Assembly (NCBI GenBank): GCA_034509425.1
Contig: JAVTVJ010000553.1
Span: 372,001-436,000, forward strand
From: Eopsaltria australis
Taxonomy: Eukaryota > Chordata > Aves > Passeriformes > Petroicidae
Direction: 5' to 3'
DNA: 64,000 bases
The notes beneath the pieces were generated by a model. The model was not told the origin of the DNA. It saw only the letters and a program-made list of their open reading frames with translations, and searched no databases. The position numbers and the translations under genes were made by a program. Of this stretch, positions 56,701 to 64,000 are shown piece by piece (the stretch's first letter is position 1; each line of letters begins with the position of its first letter).

Positions 56701-59700
56701 CTACACGGCCATCAGCGGGGTGCCCCAGCCCGCCGCCCGTGCCCTGCTGCCCCTGCTGCCCGTCGGGGGGCTCTTCGCCTGGCTCTTCGCCCTGGAGGAG
56801 CCTGGGTCTGAGAATGGCTTCAGCATCACCGGTGAGCGGGGATTTGGGGTGTGCTATCGCTCCGAGGGGTGGCTCTTTGGGGTGGATGGTGAGAGGTTTA
56901 GGGCAGCTCTGTGGCTTCTCCAGTCCCTCTCTCAGCTGTCTGCCAGCTCTCATTGTGACCCCCCAGGGGTCTGCTAGAGTAGCACAGAAGGACAATTTGG
57001 GGCTGTTCCTACAAATGGTGCTCGTTCCCTTTTCCTGCCCAGGCGCTGAATTCACCCAGAGCCTGGAGGTGACGTTTTACCCCGGCGGGGAGACGGTGCA
57101 GGTCACTCAGACAGCCGAGGGCCTGGGGCCGGACAATTATTTGAGCCTCAGGACACACATCCAGGGTGAGGTGCCCTTCCTGCCGGAGAACGTCACCGTG
57201 CACATCACTCCCTACAAGGAGCTCTACTCCTACTCCAGCTCAGGTAAGAGCTGTGCTCACCTGCCTTCAGTTCCCCACACGCCACCCCTGAATTCCTAAA
57301 AACATCCAAGACACATCAACGCTGACATTTTTCCCACATCCCACGGGGTTCTCCGCGCCACCCGGCAGCCGTGACATCCTCGGGCCAGCGGGAGTACGTG
57401 GTGGTGGCGGGCACTGCCAACCAGACCTTGTCCTACCGCCTGCGCCAGAACATCACCTTTCCGGGGTGCCCGCATGCGCGGCTGCCGGCGCGGCTGCGGC
57501 TCTCGGTGGCGCGCGCCTTCGCCCTCTTCGACAGCCACGAGCACGTCCTGCGCTACGCCCTGGCCGCCCGCATCGGCCCGGCACCAGGTGAGCGCCAGCA
57601 CGCACCCCCAAGTGCCAATCCAGGCTGCCAGCCATCTCCCACAGCTGCGGTGTGCTCGCTTTGCCCAAAATCTGCCAAAATAGAGGCATTTTCCGAGCAG
57701 TTTGAGCCGCAGTTTGGCGTGGTGGGGGTGGCACGGCCGTGGTTCCCTGCGTGGCACAAAGGCGCTGTGGCACAGCGGTGATGGTCACTCCTGGTGTCTC
57801 CCAGATCTCTTATTCTCCGCTAACATCCCTCTGTGCCCACAGATGATGCCGAGAATCCCGGGGTGAGCCCATGCCACGATGGCACCCACACGTGCGAGGC
57901 GCCGGCGCGCTGCCAGCCCGGCGTGGGCACCGAGTACACGTGCGAGTGCCCGGCCGGCTACCGCGGGGATGGACGGGGCTGCCGAGGTCAGCGGGGCTGG
58001 GGGGGACCTGGGGGGGGGTCAGTGCCCCATCAGGCACCGAAGTGGTCACTGGTGTTTGGGATGCTGGGATGTCACAGCACTCATGGAGCTTCACCAAGCA
58101 TAGCGATGCGTCGTGGGGGGAAACTGAGGCAAGGGTGCTGGAGGTCCCTGGGGGAGCGCTCCAGGAGCAAACAAAAAAGAGGAGGGAAAGAAAGGAGAGA
58201 CAGGAAAAAAGCAGAACCGGTGGAAAAATAATCCCTGCATTTCATAAATCCAGCCATCTTCGTTGCTGCTTTTCTATCACACCAAAGTTCACATTGCAAA
58301 TTTATCTTCCAAATTTGGAGTCCCTTTCCACAAGAAGCTGCCCAGTGCCAGTGAGTGATGCTGGCGAGGAATTCAGGGATCCTGCCTTTCAATAAGGAAC
58401 AGATTTCCTTCTCCTAAAATCCCAGGTTAAGTGACCAATCTGATCACTTAATTTCAGGAGAAGGAAACCAATTTTTAAACCACAAATAGTCCAGAATATT
58501 GGTGTGCCTTGAATGCATGCTTCTTTATCAAAACTATGCACCAAACCAATCTTGTTCTTTTTCCCGCTTCTATTTTGAGCCAATTGGAAAGTTAATTCTG
58601 TAGTTGATTAAGTGACAGTGACAGTGACAGTGACAGACACAGGACGGACGGCGTGGGGCAGGATATTCCCTGCCAGACCCCAAAGATGGGAGTGCCCCAC
58701 CACCATCAGGGTGCCCAGTGTCTCCTCCTCTCCCCAGATGTGGACGAGTGCGCCGAGGGCCTGAGCCAGTGCGGCCCCTTCTCCGTGTGCCACAACGTGC
58801 CGGGCAGTCACCGCTGCGAGTGCCGCGCCGGGTTCCGGCCGGCGGGGGACGGGCAGGGCTGTGTGCGTAAGTGCTGACCCCAAAGGAGTGTCCCCGACTC
58901 CCGTGTCCCATGGGCGTGCCCCGATCACCCCTGTCCTGTCCCCGCAGCGCTGGCACCGCCGAGTGACCCCTGCGAGGCCGGGCGGCACCCCTGTGCCCCA
59001 GGGGACCGGGCGCGGTGCCTGTCCCGCGGCGACGGCCGCGCCACCTGCGAGTGCCTCCCCGGCTACACCGGCGATGGCATCCACTGCTCCGGTAAGGTGG
59101 GCACGGGAGGGCCCCCAGCCACAGCTGCCAGGCGGTCCCTGTCCCCGCTGATGCCATCTCCCCCCTGCACAGACGCGGATGAGTGTGCCGAGAGCCCGTG
59201 TCACCCGGCTGCCACCTGCTACAACACCCCGGGCTCCTTCTCGTGCCGCTGCCGGCCCGGCTACGTGGGCGACGGCTTCCAGTGCACGTACGGTGAGGTG
59301 CCCGCTCGCCCCCCTGCCCTCCCTGCCTGGCACAGCTCTCCCCCCCTCACTCTCCTCTTTTTTGGCTTCCCAGCAGCGGAAGGGAACCCGCAGCGCCTGA
59401 CGCCCTGCCAGCATGCGCGGATGTACCCGCGGGAGGTGCCACCCCTGGGCGATGGCCACGTGCCCCAGTGTGACGAGCAGGGCCGGTACCGGCCCCTGCA
59501 GTGCCACGGCAGCTCCGGGCACTGCTGGTGCGTGGACGCGGCCGGGCAGGAGATCGCCGGAACCCGGACAGCGCCGGGCACCACCCCCCCACGCTGCGGG
59601 AGCCCAGGTCAGTGACACCCTGCGGGGCTCGGGTCCTTGGACGCCTGGCTGGCACCACAATGGCATCCTGCCTTGGCCCAGCCACCAGCACCGTGGGGCA

Positions 59701-62700
59701 CTGTGGCCACAGCGAGTGGAGGGGAGCCGTAAACTGAACAGCCATGAACTAAAACATCATAACTTTCACCTCAACATAGGAAGAGCTTTTTTATGGTGAG
59801 GGTGGCAGAGCCTTGGGAAAGCTGCTCAGGGAGGGTGTGGATATTCCAAACCCACCTCGATGTGTTCCTGTGTCACCTGCTCCAGGTGACCCTGCCTTGG
59901 CAGGGAGGTTGGACTGGAGGATCTCCAGAGGTCCCTTCCAACCCTAAGGATTCTCTGACTCTGTGCCCAGCCACCCTTCTGGGGTTTCACTGAGGGCTGG
60001 GTGCTGCCAAGTGGGTGCATCAAGGGGCTCCTGAGTGTTTAGGGTGCCCTGGCCCATGGGGTCACAATGGCTGTGGCCACTGGGACACCTTCTGTGTCAA
60101 CTTGTGATGGAGGGGACAGCTATGGGATTTTGAGGGGGCAGCCCTGGCCTCCCCAGCCCAAGGGGTGCTGGAAGCCAGGGCAGAAGTGGTGCCAAGGTGC
60201 CAGGGGCTCCAGGGGAGCTGCGTGGCACCCCATAAACCCGGAGTGGGGACATTTGCTGCCAGCAGAGTCCATCCAGCAGCTGACGCCCTGCGAGCACGCG
60301 CGGATGTACCCGCGGGAGGTGCCCCCGGGGCCGTCACCCGTGGGCGATGGCCACGTGCCCCAGTGTGACGAGCAGGGCCAGTACCGGCCCCTGCAGTGCC
60401 ACGGCAGCTCCGGGCACTGCTGGTGCGTGGACGCGGCCGGGCAGGAGATCGCCGGAACCCGGACAGCGCCGGGCACCACCCCCCCACGCTGCGGGAGCCC
60501 AGGTCAGTGCCCGGGGAGGGGACAACCAGCAGGGAGAGGGGACACAGGGCTCTGCAAAGCCCTGAGTGGGGACGCTGACAGGGGGTGACTGTCACCTTCC
60601 CCGTGGCAGAGCCCACGGAGCGGCCGCCCAGCATGTGCGAGCGCTGGCGGCAGAGTTTGCTGGAGCACTACGGGGGCAGCCCCCGCGGGGACCAGTACGT
60701 GCCACAGTGTGACCCCGGCGGGGACTTCAGGCCGCTGCAGTGCCACGGGGACAGCGGCTACTGCTGGTGCGTGGAGCAGAGCGGCAGGGAGATCCCAGGG
60801 ACGCGCTCCGAGCCCGGCACCACCCCGCCCTGTAAGAGCCCAGCACCCCACAGTGACCCTGCCACAGCCACGGCGTGTGGAGCCGAGGGGACAACGCTCC
60901 CTGAGCCATCTCTGTCCCCCACAATGTGCCAGGTCTGCCCAGTGTGGCCCCGCCCAGTGTCCGGCCCGAGCCCCGGCCCGATGTGTCCCCGCCGGCCACG
61001 GGGACGTTCCTGCTCTACGCCCAGGGCCAGCAGATCGGGTACCTCCCGCTGAACGGCACCCGGCTGCAGAAGGAGGCGGCCAAGACCCTGCTCTCCCTGC
61101 ATGTACGGTATCCTCAGGCTGGGCATGGGGTGCAGGGATGCCAGAGGGAGTTTGGGACGGGCTGGTGCTGCCCGTTTTTTACAGAAAGAGGGATAAAGTA
61201 CTGGAATTGTGTGCCCGGGGAGGTGGTGGAGTCACCATGCCTGGATGTGTTTAAGGAAAGATTGGATGTGGCACTCGGTGCCGTGGTTCGGTTCAGGTGG
61301 TGTTATGGTAGGGATTGGACTCGATTCTAGAGATCTCTTTTTGCCTCTCTCTGAACCACTTGTCTGAGCTGGCAGGGTTTGAGGGGGTCACCTCTTGAGG
61401 GTTGATGTTGGTATTGGGGACTTTGGCTGTGCTGGCTGCCTTGGTGGCACTTGGGACAAGTGACAGGACAAGGGGGAATGGCTTCCCAAATGGCCAACCC
61501 AATGCAGGGTTGGATGGGATATTGGGATGAAATTATTGACTGGGGGGGTGGTGAGGCCCTGGCACAGGGTGCCCAGAGGAGCTGTGGCTGCCCCTGGATT
61601 CCTGGAAATGTCCAAGGCCAGGCTGGATCAATCTGGGACTGTGGAAGGTGTCCCTGCCCATGGCAGGGGCTTGGAGCTGAATGATCTTTAAGGTCCCTTC
61701 CAACCCAAACCATCCTGGGATTCTATGGATTCTATTTTCACCTCCCAGAGAGAGGTCCCAGACAGGTCCCAGACCTGGGACTGCTCACGAAGGGAAGGAG
61801 CTCAGGTGCTCCCAGAGCTCTCCAGGGTTGGTCACAGCCCAGACTTCCAGCTGCTGCAGGGCTCTACTGCAGACTTGCCTTTTTCCTTCCTTGGACTCCC
61901 CTTGGAGTGTGGCCATGTGCATCTCCAGCCAGGCCAAGGCAGAGGAACGTTGAAATCTGGGCCAGAACCCTCCCTGCACCCTGGGGAAGTAAAAAACCTT
62001 GCCAAATATTCCCCCTCCCCATCCTGAAGGTCATTCCCCAGGCTGGCTGCACTCTTGGAGCCTCTCCTTGAGGCAAAGGGTTCAAATCCATCTGGATGTG
62101 TGTGTGAGGCTGCACCAGCTGCTCTGAAATCCTCTGCTGCAGGATCCAGCTGGGAGGGTGCAGTGGGAACCCTCAGAGCCAGGTTTTGCTGGGGAAAGGG
62201 GTTCTGAGCTGTCCCAGGCAGCTCTCAGTGCCGGCTGCTGGGATGAGGGAGCTCCCTGAGCCTCCTGGCAGGATGTCACCCATGTCCCTCTCCCGACCCT
62301 GGCAGGGCTCCATCGTGGTGGGCATCGACTACGACTGCCGGGAGAAGATGATTTACTGGACTGACGTGGCCGGCAGGACCATCAGCAGGGCAGGGCTGGA
62401 GCCAGGCTCTGAGCCAGAGACCATCATCAGCTCAGGTGGGCTCCTGTCCCCTGTGTCACCTGCCCAAAGCCACATCTGCTGCTCCCATCACAACTCCAGG
62501 GCTGTCCTGCTCCGGGTTCCTCCCATGCCTCGGCTTTGGGTCGAGGATTCCTGAGGGATCAGGAGCAGCATTCCCTGAGCGTGGCCATCCCCCAGCAGGG
62601 CTCATCAGCCCCGAGGGCCTGGCCGTGGACCACCTGCGCCGGGCCGTGTTCTGGACGGACAGCGGGCTGGACAGGATTGAGCGGGCGCGGCTGGACGGCT

Positions 62701-64000
62701 CCGAGCGCCGCGTGCTCTTCGACACCGAGCTCGTCAACCCCCGCGCCATCGCCGTGGACCCCGTGCGAGGGTGAGCAGCCAAAATCCCACAGGGATTTGG
62801 AAAACGGGGCTTTGCAAGGTGCAGAACTTGGCCATGCCAAGGCTCCATCCTGACCTTGCACATCCAAGGGTGAGCAGCCAAAATTATGCAGGATTTGGGA
62901 AATGGGGCTTTGTAAGGTGCAGAACTTGGCCTCATCCTGACCCTGCACATACAGGGATGAGCACCCAAAATCCCACAGGGATTTGGGAAACGGGGCTTTG
63001 TAAGGTGCAGAACTTGGCCCCATCCTGACCCTGCACATCCTGTAGGAGGGATTGGCTCTGCTCACCAGCCCCTCTTTTTGTTTAATAATTCAGAGTTTGG
63101 CTGAAGCTGTTTCAGTGTCAGGATGTAGATTTTATTTGGAAAAGCTTTGGAAACACGAGCTGTGCCTCCAGGGTGCTGTTGGGATACAAAATGTGCTGCT
63201 CCAAAGACTCACCCTCATTGAGGAGCTGCAGTTTGGATCATAAACATGTTTGATATCGCTCTGCTTCGCTTGGAGAGGTTTTTTTCCTAATCAAATAAAG
63301 ATGGTTCAGGCACTGATAAGGGGAAAACCAGGCTTTGCTGCTGGCAAGAACCAGGATCATCTCCCACCACTCCTCACTGTTGTGTGCCCTGTTTGTGCAT
63401 TATTTCCCCAGCAACCTTTACTGGACGGACTGGAATCGTGAAGCTCCCAAAATAGAAACTTCCACTGTCAACGGAGCCAACAGGAGGGTCCTGGTGCACA
63501 CAGACATTGGTTTGCCCAATGGCCTGACTTTTGACCCCTTCTCCAAGCTGCTGTGCTGGGCAGACGCAGGTAATGTCCCCAGGGATGGGTCAGAGAGTGT
63601 CACACTGAGCCTCGAGGGAAAATCCTGAATGTCTTCAGCCTGGTGCTACCTGGGCGAGGTTTAGACTGGATTTTAGGCAATATTTCTTCATGGAAAATGT
63701 TGTTGCTCAGGGCAGTGGTTGAGTCCCCATCCCTGGAGGGGTTTAAAAGCCGTGTGGATGTGACACGTGGGGACATGGAGCAGTGGTGGCCTTGGCACTG
63801 CTGGGGCAATGGTTGGGCTTGGTCTTAGGGAGTTTTTCCGAACTGAATTTTATGATTCTACATTTATAGGCTGAAAAGCTGTTTCTAAATGTCATAAATC
63901 TGGAAAAGAGAGTGTTGGTGTTGGGGCACTGCCCAGGCTCCCCAGGGAATGGGCACAGCCCCGAGGCTGCCACAGCTCCAGGAGATCCCAGGGATGCCTG
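50523..64000 (+). CDS. NID2: NID2, nidogen-2, 5' part: exons 1-19, continues past the right edge
   Basis: Secreted basement-membrane glycoprotein that links laminin and collagen IV networks. Nineteen exons splice in one frame with GT-AG junctions, giving 1260 residues plus one base; human NID2 is 1375, so about 80 residues should lie beyond the window. Order: signal peptide (1 to about 19), NIDO/G1 region (64-260), short linker (to 368), EGF1 (369-418), G2F beta-barrel (419-640), EGF2-EGF5 (641-819), three thyroglobulin type-1 domains (820-897, 898-976, 977-1050), Pro-rich linker (1051-1107) and the YWTD/LDLR-B propeller (from 1108). Human NID2 as I recall it has only two thyroglobulin domains; exons 13 and 14 here are near-identical. 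The linker between the NIDO region and EGF1 is much shorter than in human. Blocks such as [26 protein letters not shown] and [20 protein letters not shown] leave no doubt about identity. Exons are GC-biased. Confidence 0.96.
50725..51065 (+). repeat. C/T-rich (CCATCTTTCCATCC-like) tract in NID2 intron 1
   Basis: Pyrimidine-rich degenerate repeat of 'ctccctccatc' and 'tccatccttcc' units starting just downstream of the exon 1 donor. Confidence 0.85.
51350..51658 (+). CDS. NID2: NID2 exon 2 (NIDO domain)
   Basis: Phase 0/0, 103 codons. It begins [20 protein letters not shown] and contains [15 protein letters not shown], the core of the nidogen G1/NIDO domain. An RGD tripeptide (GDRGDI) lies where I recall GRGR in human. 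Confidence 0.95.
51893..52178 (+). mobile_element. CR1 LINE 3' fragment
   Basis: Sense CR1 in NID2 intron 2: 'aattcttccctgtgagggtg', 'agtgtccaaggccagggtgg' and terminal 'accattccgggattctgg'. Confidence 0.86.
52179..54394. other. NID2: NID2 intron 2, unique part
   Basis: No exon seen. Mostly unique sequence, with a GC-rich patch at about 53500-53720 and a T-rich run at about 53064-53075. No sign of a nested gene. Confidence 0.6.
54395..54780 (-). mobile_element. CR1 LINE 3' fragment (~385 bp)
   Basis: Reverse-oriented, well-preserved CR1 ending about 165 bp before exon 3. It contains the complements of every block seen in the 15068-15466 copy. Confidence 0.9.
54946..55178 (+). CDS. NID2: NID2 exon 3 (NIDO domain, second half)
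   Basis: Acceptor ctttggcag; donor gtgagt at 55179; phase 0 to 2. It encodes [16 protein letters not shown] and [20 protein letters not shown], near-identical to human over the latter. Confidence 0.96.
55391..55764 (+). CDS. NID2: NID2 exon 4 (end of G1 and linker)
   Basis: Phase 2 to 1. It begins with a conserved [13 protein letters not shown]. It then encodes a low-complexity linker rich in Pro, Ala, Gly, Ser and His, which replaces the longer acidic and Ser/Pro-rich linker recalled from human NID2. Confidence 0.93.
56359..56508 (+). CDS. NID2: NID2 exon 5 (EGF-like 1)
   Basis: Phase 1/1. [14 protein letters not shown] leads into an EGF domain with six cysteines, ending QCLPE. The following intron is only 77 bases (56509-56585). 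Confidence 0.95.
56586..56831 (+). CDS. NID2: NID2 exon 6 (G2F domain, part 1)
   Basis: Phase 1/1. It encodes [35 protein letters not shown] and [14 protein letters not shown]. The G2F barrel binds perlecan and collagen IV in nidogens. Confidence 0.96.
57043..57243 (+). CDS. NID2: NID2 exon 7 (G2F domain, part 2)
   Basis: Phase 1/1. It encodes [20 protein letters not shown] and [15 protein letters not shown], with a sequon at NVT. An internal 'ggtgagg' at about 57163 reads through in the conserved frame, so the donor at 57244 is used. Confidence 0.95.
57369..57587 (+). CDS. NID2: NID2 exon 8 (G2F domain, part 3)
   Basis: Phase 1/1. [13 protein letters not shown] is followed by two sequons (NQT, NIT) and ends [11 protein letters not shown]. 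Its middle ([18 protein letters not shown]) is strongly Arg/Ala-enriched by GC-rich codons. Confidence 0.93.
57843..57986 (+). CDS. NID2: NID2 exon 9 (EGF-like 2)
   Basis: Phase 1/1, 48 codons, six cysteines: [17 protein letters not shown] then [16 protein letters not shown]. It is the non-calcium EGF type and contains RGD. Confidence 0.95.
57987..58737. other. NID2: NID2 intron 9
   Basis: Unique, AT-richer than neighbouring introns around 58240-58610, with a short (GTGACA)n run at 58612-58636. No exon seen. Confidence 0.8.
58612..58636 (+). repeat. (GTGACA)4 microsatellite
   Basis: Four hexamer copies in NID2 intron 9, about 100 bp before exon 10. Confidence 0.93.
58738..58866 (+). CDS. 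NID2: NID2 exon 10 (calcium-binding EGF-like 3)
   Basis: Phase 1/1. It starts [18 protein letters not shown] with the DxDEC calcium-binding signature. [11 protein letters not shown] completes the fold. Confidence 0.95.
58948..59091 (+). CDS. NID2: NID2 exon 11 (EGF-like 4)
   Basis: Phase 1/1. It encodes [19 protein letters not shown] and [13 protein letters not shown], with an RGD (SRGDGR) between the third and fourth cysteines. The preceding intron is only 81 bases. Confidence 0.95.
59173..59292 (+). CDS. NID2: NID2 exon 12 (calcium-binding EGF-like 5)
   Basis: Phase 1/1. It encodes [20 protein letters not shown] and [18 protein letters not shown], a full calcium-binding EGF consensus. The flanking introns are 81 bases each. 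Confidence 0.96.
59374..59607 (+). CDS. NID2: NID2 exon 13 (thyroglobulin type-1 domain A)
   Basis: Phase 1/1, 78 codons. Six cysteines in the order expected for thyroglobulin type-1 ([36 protein letters not shown]). The acceptor is a tandem cagcag (NAGNAG), so a one-alanine variant is possible. From 59448 to beyond the donor it is almost identical to exon 14. Confidence 0.95.
59608..60265. other. NID2: NID2 intron 13, between the duplicated exons
   Basis: 658 bases with a CR1 insertion and otherwise unique sequence. Apart from the first few bases after the donor it does not resemble intron 14. Confidence 0.85.
59752..59972 (+). mobile_element. CR1-type 3' fragment
   Basis: Diverged sense copy with 'gaaagctgctcagggagggt', 'ttccaaacccacctcgatgt' and 'ctccagaggtcccttccaac', ending near 'aaggattctctgactctgtg'. 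Confidence 0.75.
60266..60502 (+). CDS. NID2: NID2 exon 14 (thyroglobulin type-1 domain B, duplicate of exon 13)
   Basis: Phase 1/1, 79 codons. It has the same six-cysteine domain, starting [14 protein letters not shown] and with [10 protein letters not shown] where exon 13 has PPLGDG. Over the last ~160 bases it differs from exon 13 at one base (Arg to Gln). Because both exons are symmetric phase 1, either can be included or skipped without a frameshift. Confidence 0.93.
60610..60831 (+). CDS. NID2: NID2 exon 15 (thyroglobulin type-1 domain C)
   Basis: Phase 1/1. [20 protein letters not shown], then [11 protein letters not shown] and [20 protein letters not shown]. This is the orthologue of the second thyroglobulin domain of human NID2. 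It carries PRGDQ where I recall PRDDQ in human. Confidence 0.95.
60933..61102 (+). CDS. NID2: NID2 exon 16 (linker to the propeller)
   Basis: Phase 1 to 0. [20 protein letters not shown] leads into [20 protein letters not shown], near-identical to mammals. Donor gtacgg is a weaker but acceptable GT site. Confidence 0.93.
61165..61365 (+). mobile_element. Diverged retroelement 3' fragment (probably CR1)
   Basis: Phrases such as 'gaggtggtggagtcaccatg', 'gtttaaggaaagattggatg' and 'ggattggactcgattctaga' fit an old avian interspersed repeat. The family is less certain than for the other copies. Confidence 0.5.
61445..61736 (+). mobile_element. CR1 LINE 3' fragment
   Basis: Sense CR1 in NID2 intron 16: 'caggacaagggggaatggct', 'ggtgcccagaggagctgtgg' and terminal 'accatcctgggattctatgg'. 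Confidence 0.87.
62306..62435 (+). CDS. NID2: NID2 exon 17 (propeller blade 1, YWTD)
   Basis: Phase 0 to 1. It encodes [20 protein letters not shown] and [19 protein letters not shown]. The YWTD motif marks the LDLR-B propeller that binds laminin gamma-1 in nidogens. Confidence 0.96.
62599..62770 (+). CDS. NID2: NID2 exon 18 (propeller blade 2)
   Basis: Phase 1 to 2. It encodes [20 protein letters not shown] and [13 protein letters not shown]. The acceptor is another tandem cagcag. The donor at 62771 lies at the start of a tandem repeat that recurs twice downstream. Confidence 0.95.
62769..63046 (+). repeat. Three tandem copies of an ~87-100-bp unit containing the exon 18 donor
   Basis: Units start at about 62769, 62868 and 62955. 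Each opens with 'gggtgagcagcc' or a close variant and contains 'ggggctttgcaaggtgcaga' or a close variant. Each ends in 'atcctgacc(c/t)tgcacat'. The first copy is about 13 bases longer than the others. Confidence 0.92.
63412..63569 (+). CDS. NID2: NID2 exon 19 (propeller blade 3), last exon in the window
   Basis: Acceptor tttccccag; donor gtaatg at 63570; phase 2 to 1. It encodes [20 protein letters not shown] and [19 protein letters not shown], which match human closely. The next exon should begin with the equivalent of TKKLECT. Confidence 0.96.
63637..63868 (+). mobile_element. CR1 LINE 3' fragment, older type
   Basis: Sense copy like the one at 47160-47420: 'ttagactggattttaggcaa', 'gtccccatccctggaggggt' and terminal 'ctgaattttatgattctac'. 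Confidence 0.84.
63925..64000 (+). mobile_element. CR1 LINE fragment cut by the window edge
   Basis: Shares 'gcactgcccaggctccccag' and 'gaatgggcacagcccc' with the copy at 45293-45526. Confidence 0.75.

Noticed and set aside
57163..57170. Internal 'ggtgagg' in NID2 exon 7 as a possible donor
   Set aside because: Reading through preserves the conserved VPFLPEN and PYKELYSYS sequence and the phase; the donor at 57244 is correct.
1..64000. tRNA, rRNA, snRNA, CRISPR, prokaryotic operon features or intact endogenous retrovirus
   Set aside because: None recognised by eye; no paired LTRs or pol-like frames were seen. A covariance-model scan would be needed to exclude small RNAs.

Overview
This is vertebrate nuclear DNA, almost certainly from a bird. 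The genes have GT-AG introns, and the intergenic DNA is full of short CR1 LINE 3' ends, the dominant avian retrotransposon. Most copies are of the type with a 'ccaaggccaggttggacagg' core and a 'ccattctgggattctgtg' end. Coding exons near promoters are extremely GC- and CpG-rich, and short minisatellites are frequent, as in gene-dense bird macrochromosomes. A songbird is likely, but the species cannot be fixed from the sequence.

Four protein genes are recognisable, and they are neighbours in a known syntenic block (human 14q22). From left to right: the last four coding exons of TXNDC16 (+, 1920-5982, gene enters from the left edge); PTGER2, the prostaglandin E2 EP2 receptor (-, 25578-29368, two exons, complete); PTGDR, the prostaglandin D2 DP1 receptor (-, 35625-38966, two exons, complete); and NID2, nidogen-2 (+, exons 1-19 at 50523-63569, the last exons lie beyond the right edge). 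Relative to the human map as I remember it, the block is simply written in the opposite direction.

Layout: 1-5982 TXNDC16 exons, CR1 copies and a local intronic tandem duplication; 5983-25577 a roughly 20 kb gene-free spacer with CR1s, a 33-bp minisatellite, a ~780-bp polypyrimidine tract, an 8/16-bp 'cagggata' array, a CATCC pentamer array and one isolated TATA/CpG spot; 25578-29780 PTGER2 and its CpG island; 29780-35280 spacer; 35282-39440 PTGDR, whose single intron is largely a degenerate tandem repeat with a higher-order unit; 39440-50340 spacer; 50340-64000 the NID2 CpG promoter and gene.

TXNDC16 is an ER luminal thioredoxin-domain protein. PTGER2 and PTGDR are paralogous Gs-coupled prostanoid receptors that share an intron position in TM6. 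NID2 is a basement-membrane glycoprotein. The genes are neighbours by descent and there is no sign of a shared pathway.

The most interesting observations are in NID2. An extra thyroglobulin type-1 domain exon is almost identical to its neighbour although their introns differ. A tandem repeat in intron 18 copies the exon 18 splice donor. Five RGD tripeptides occur across the predicted protein. I found no wholly novel system; no RNA gene, CRISPR array or intact retroelement ORF was seen.
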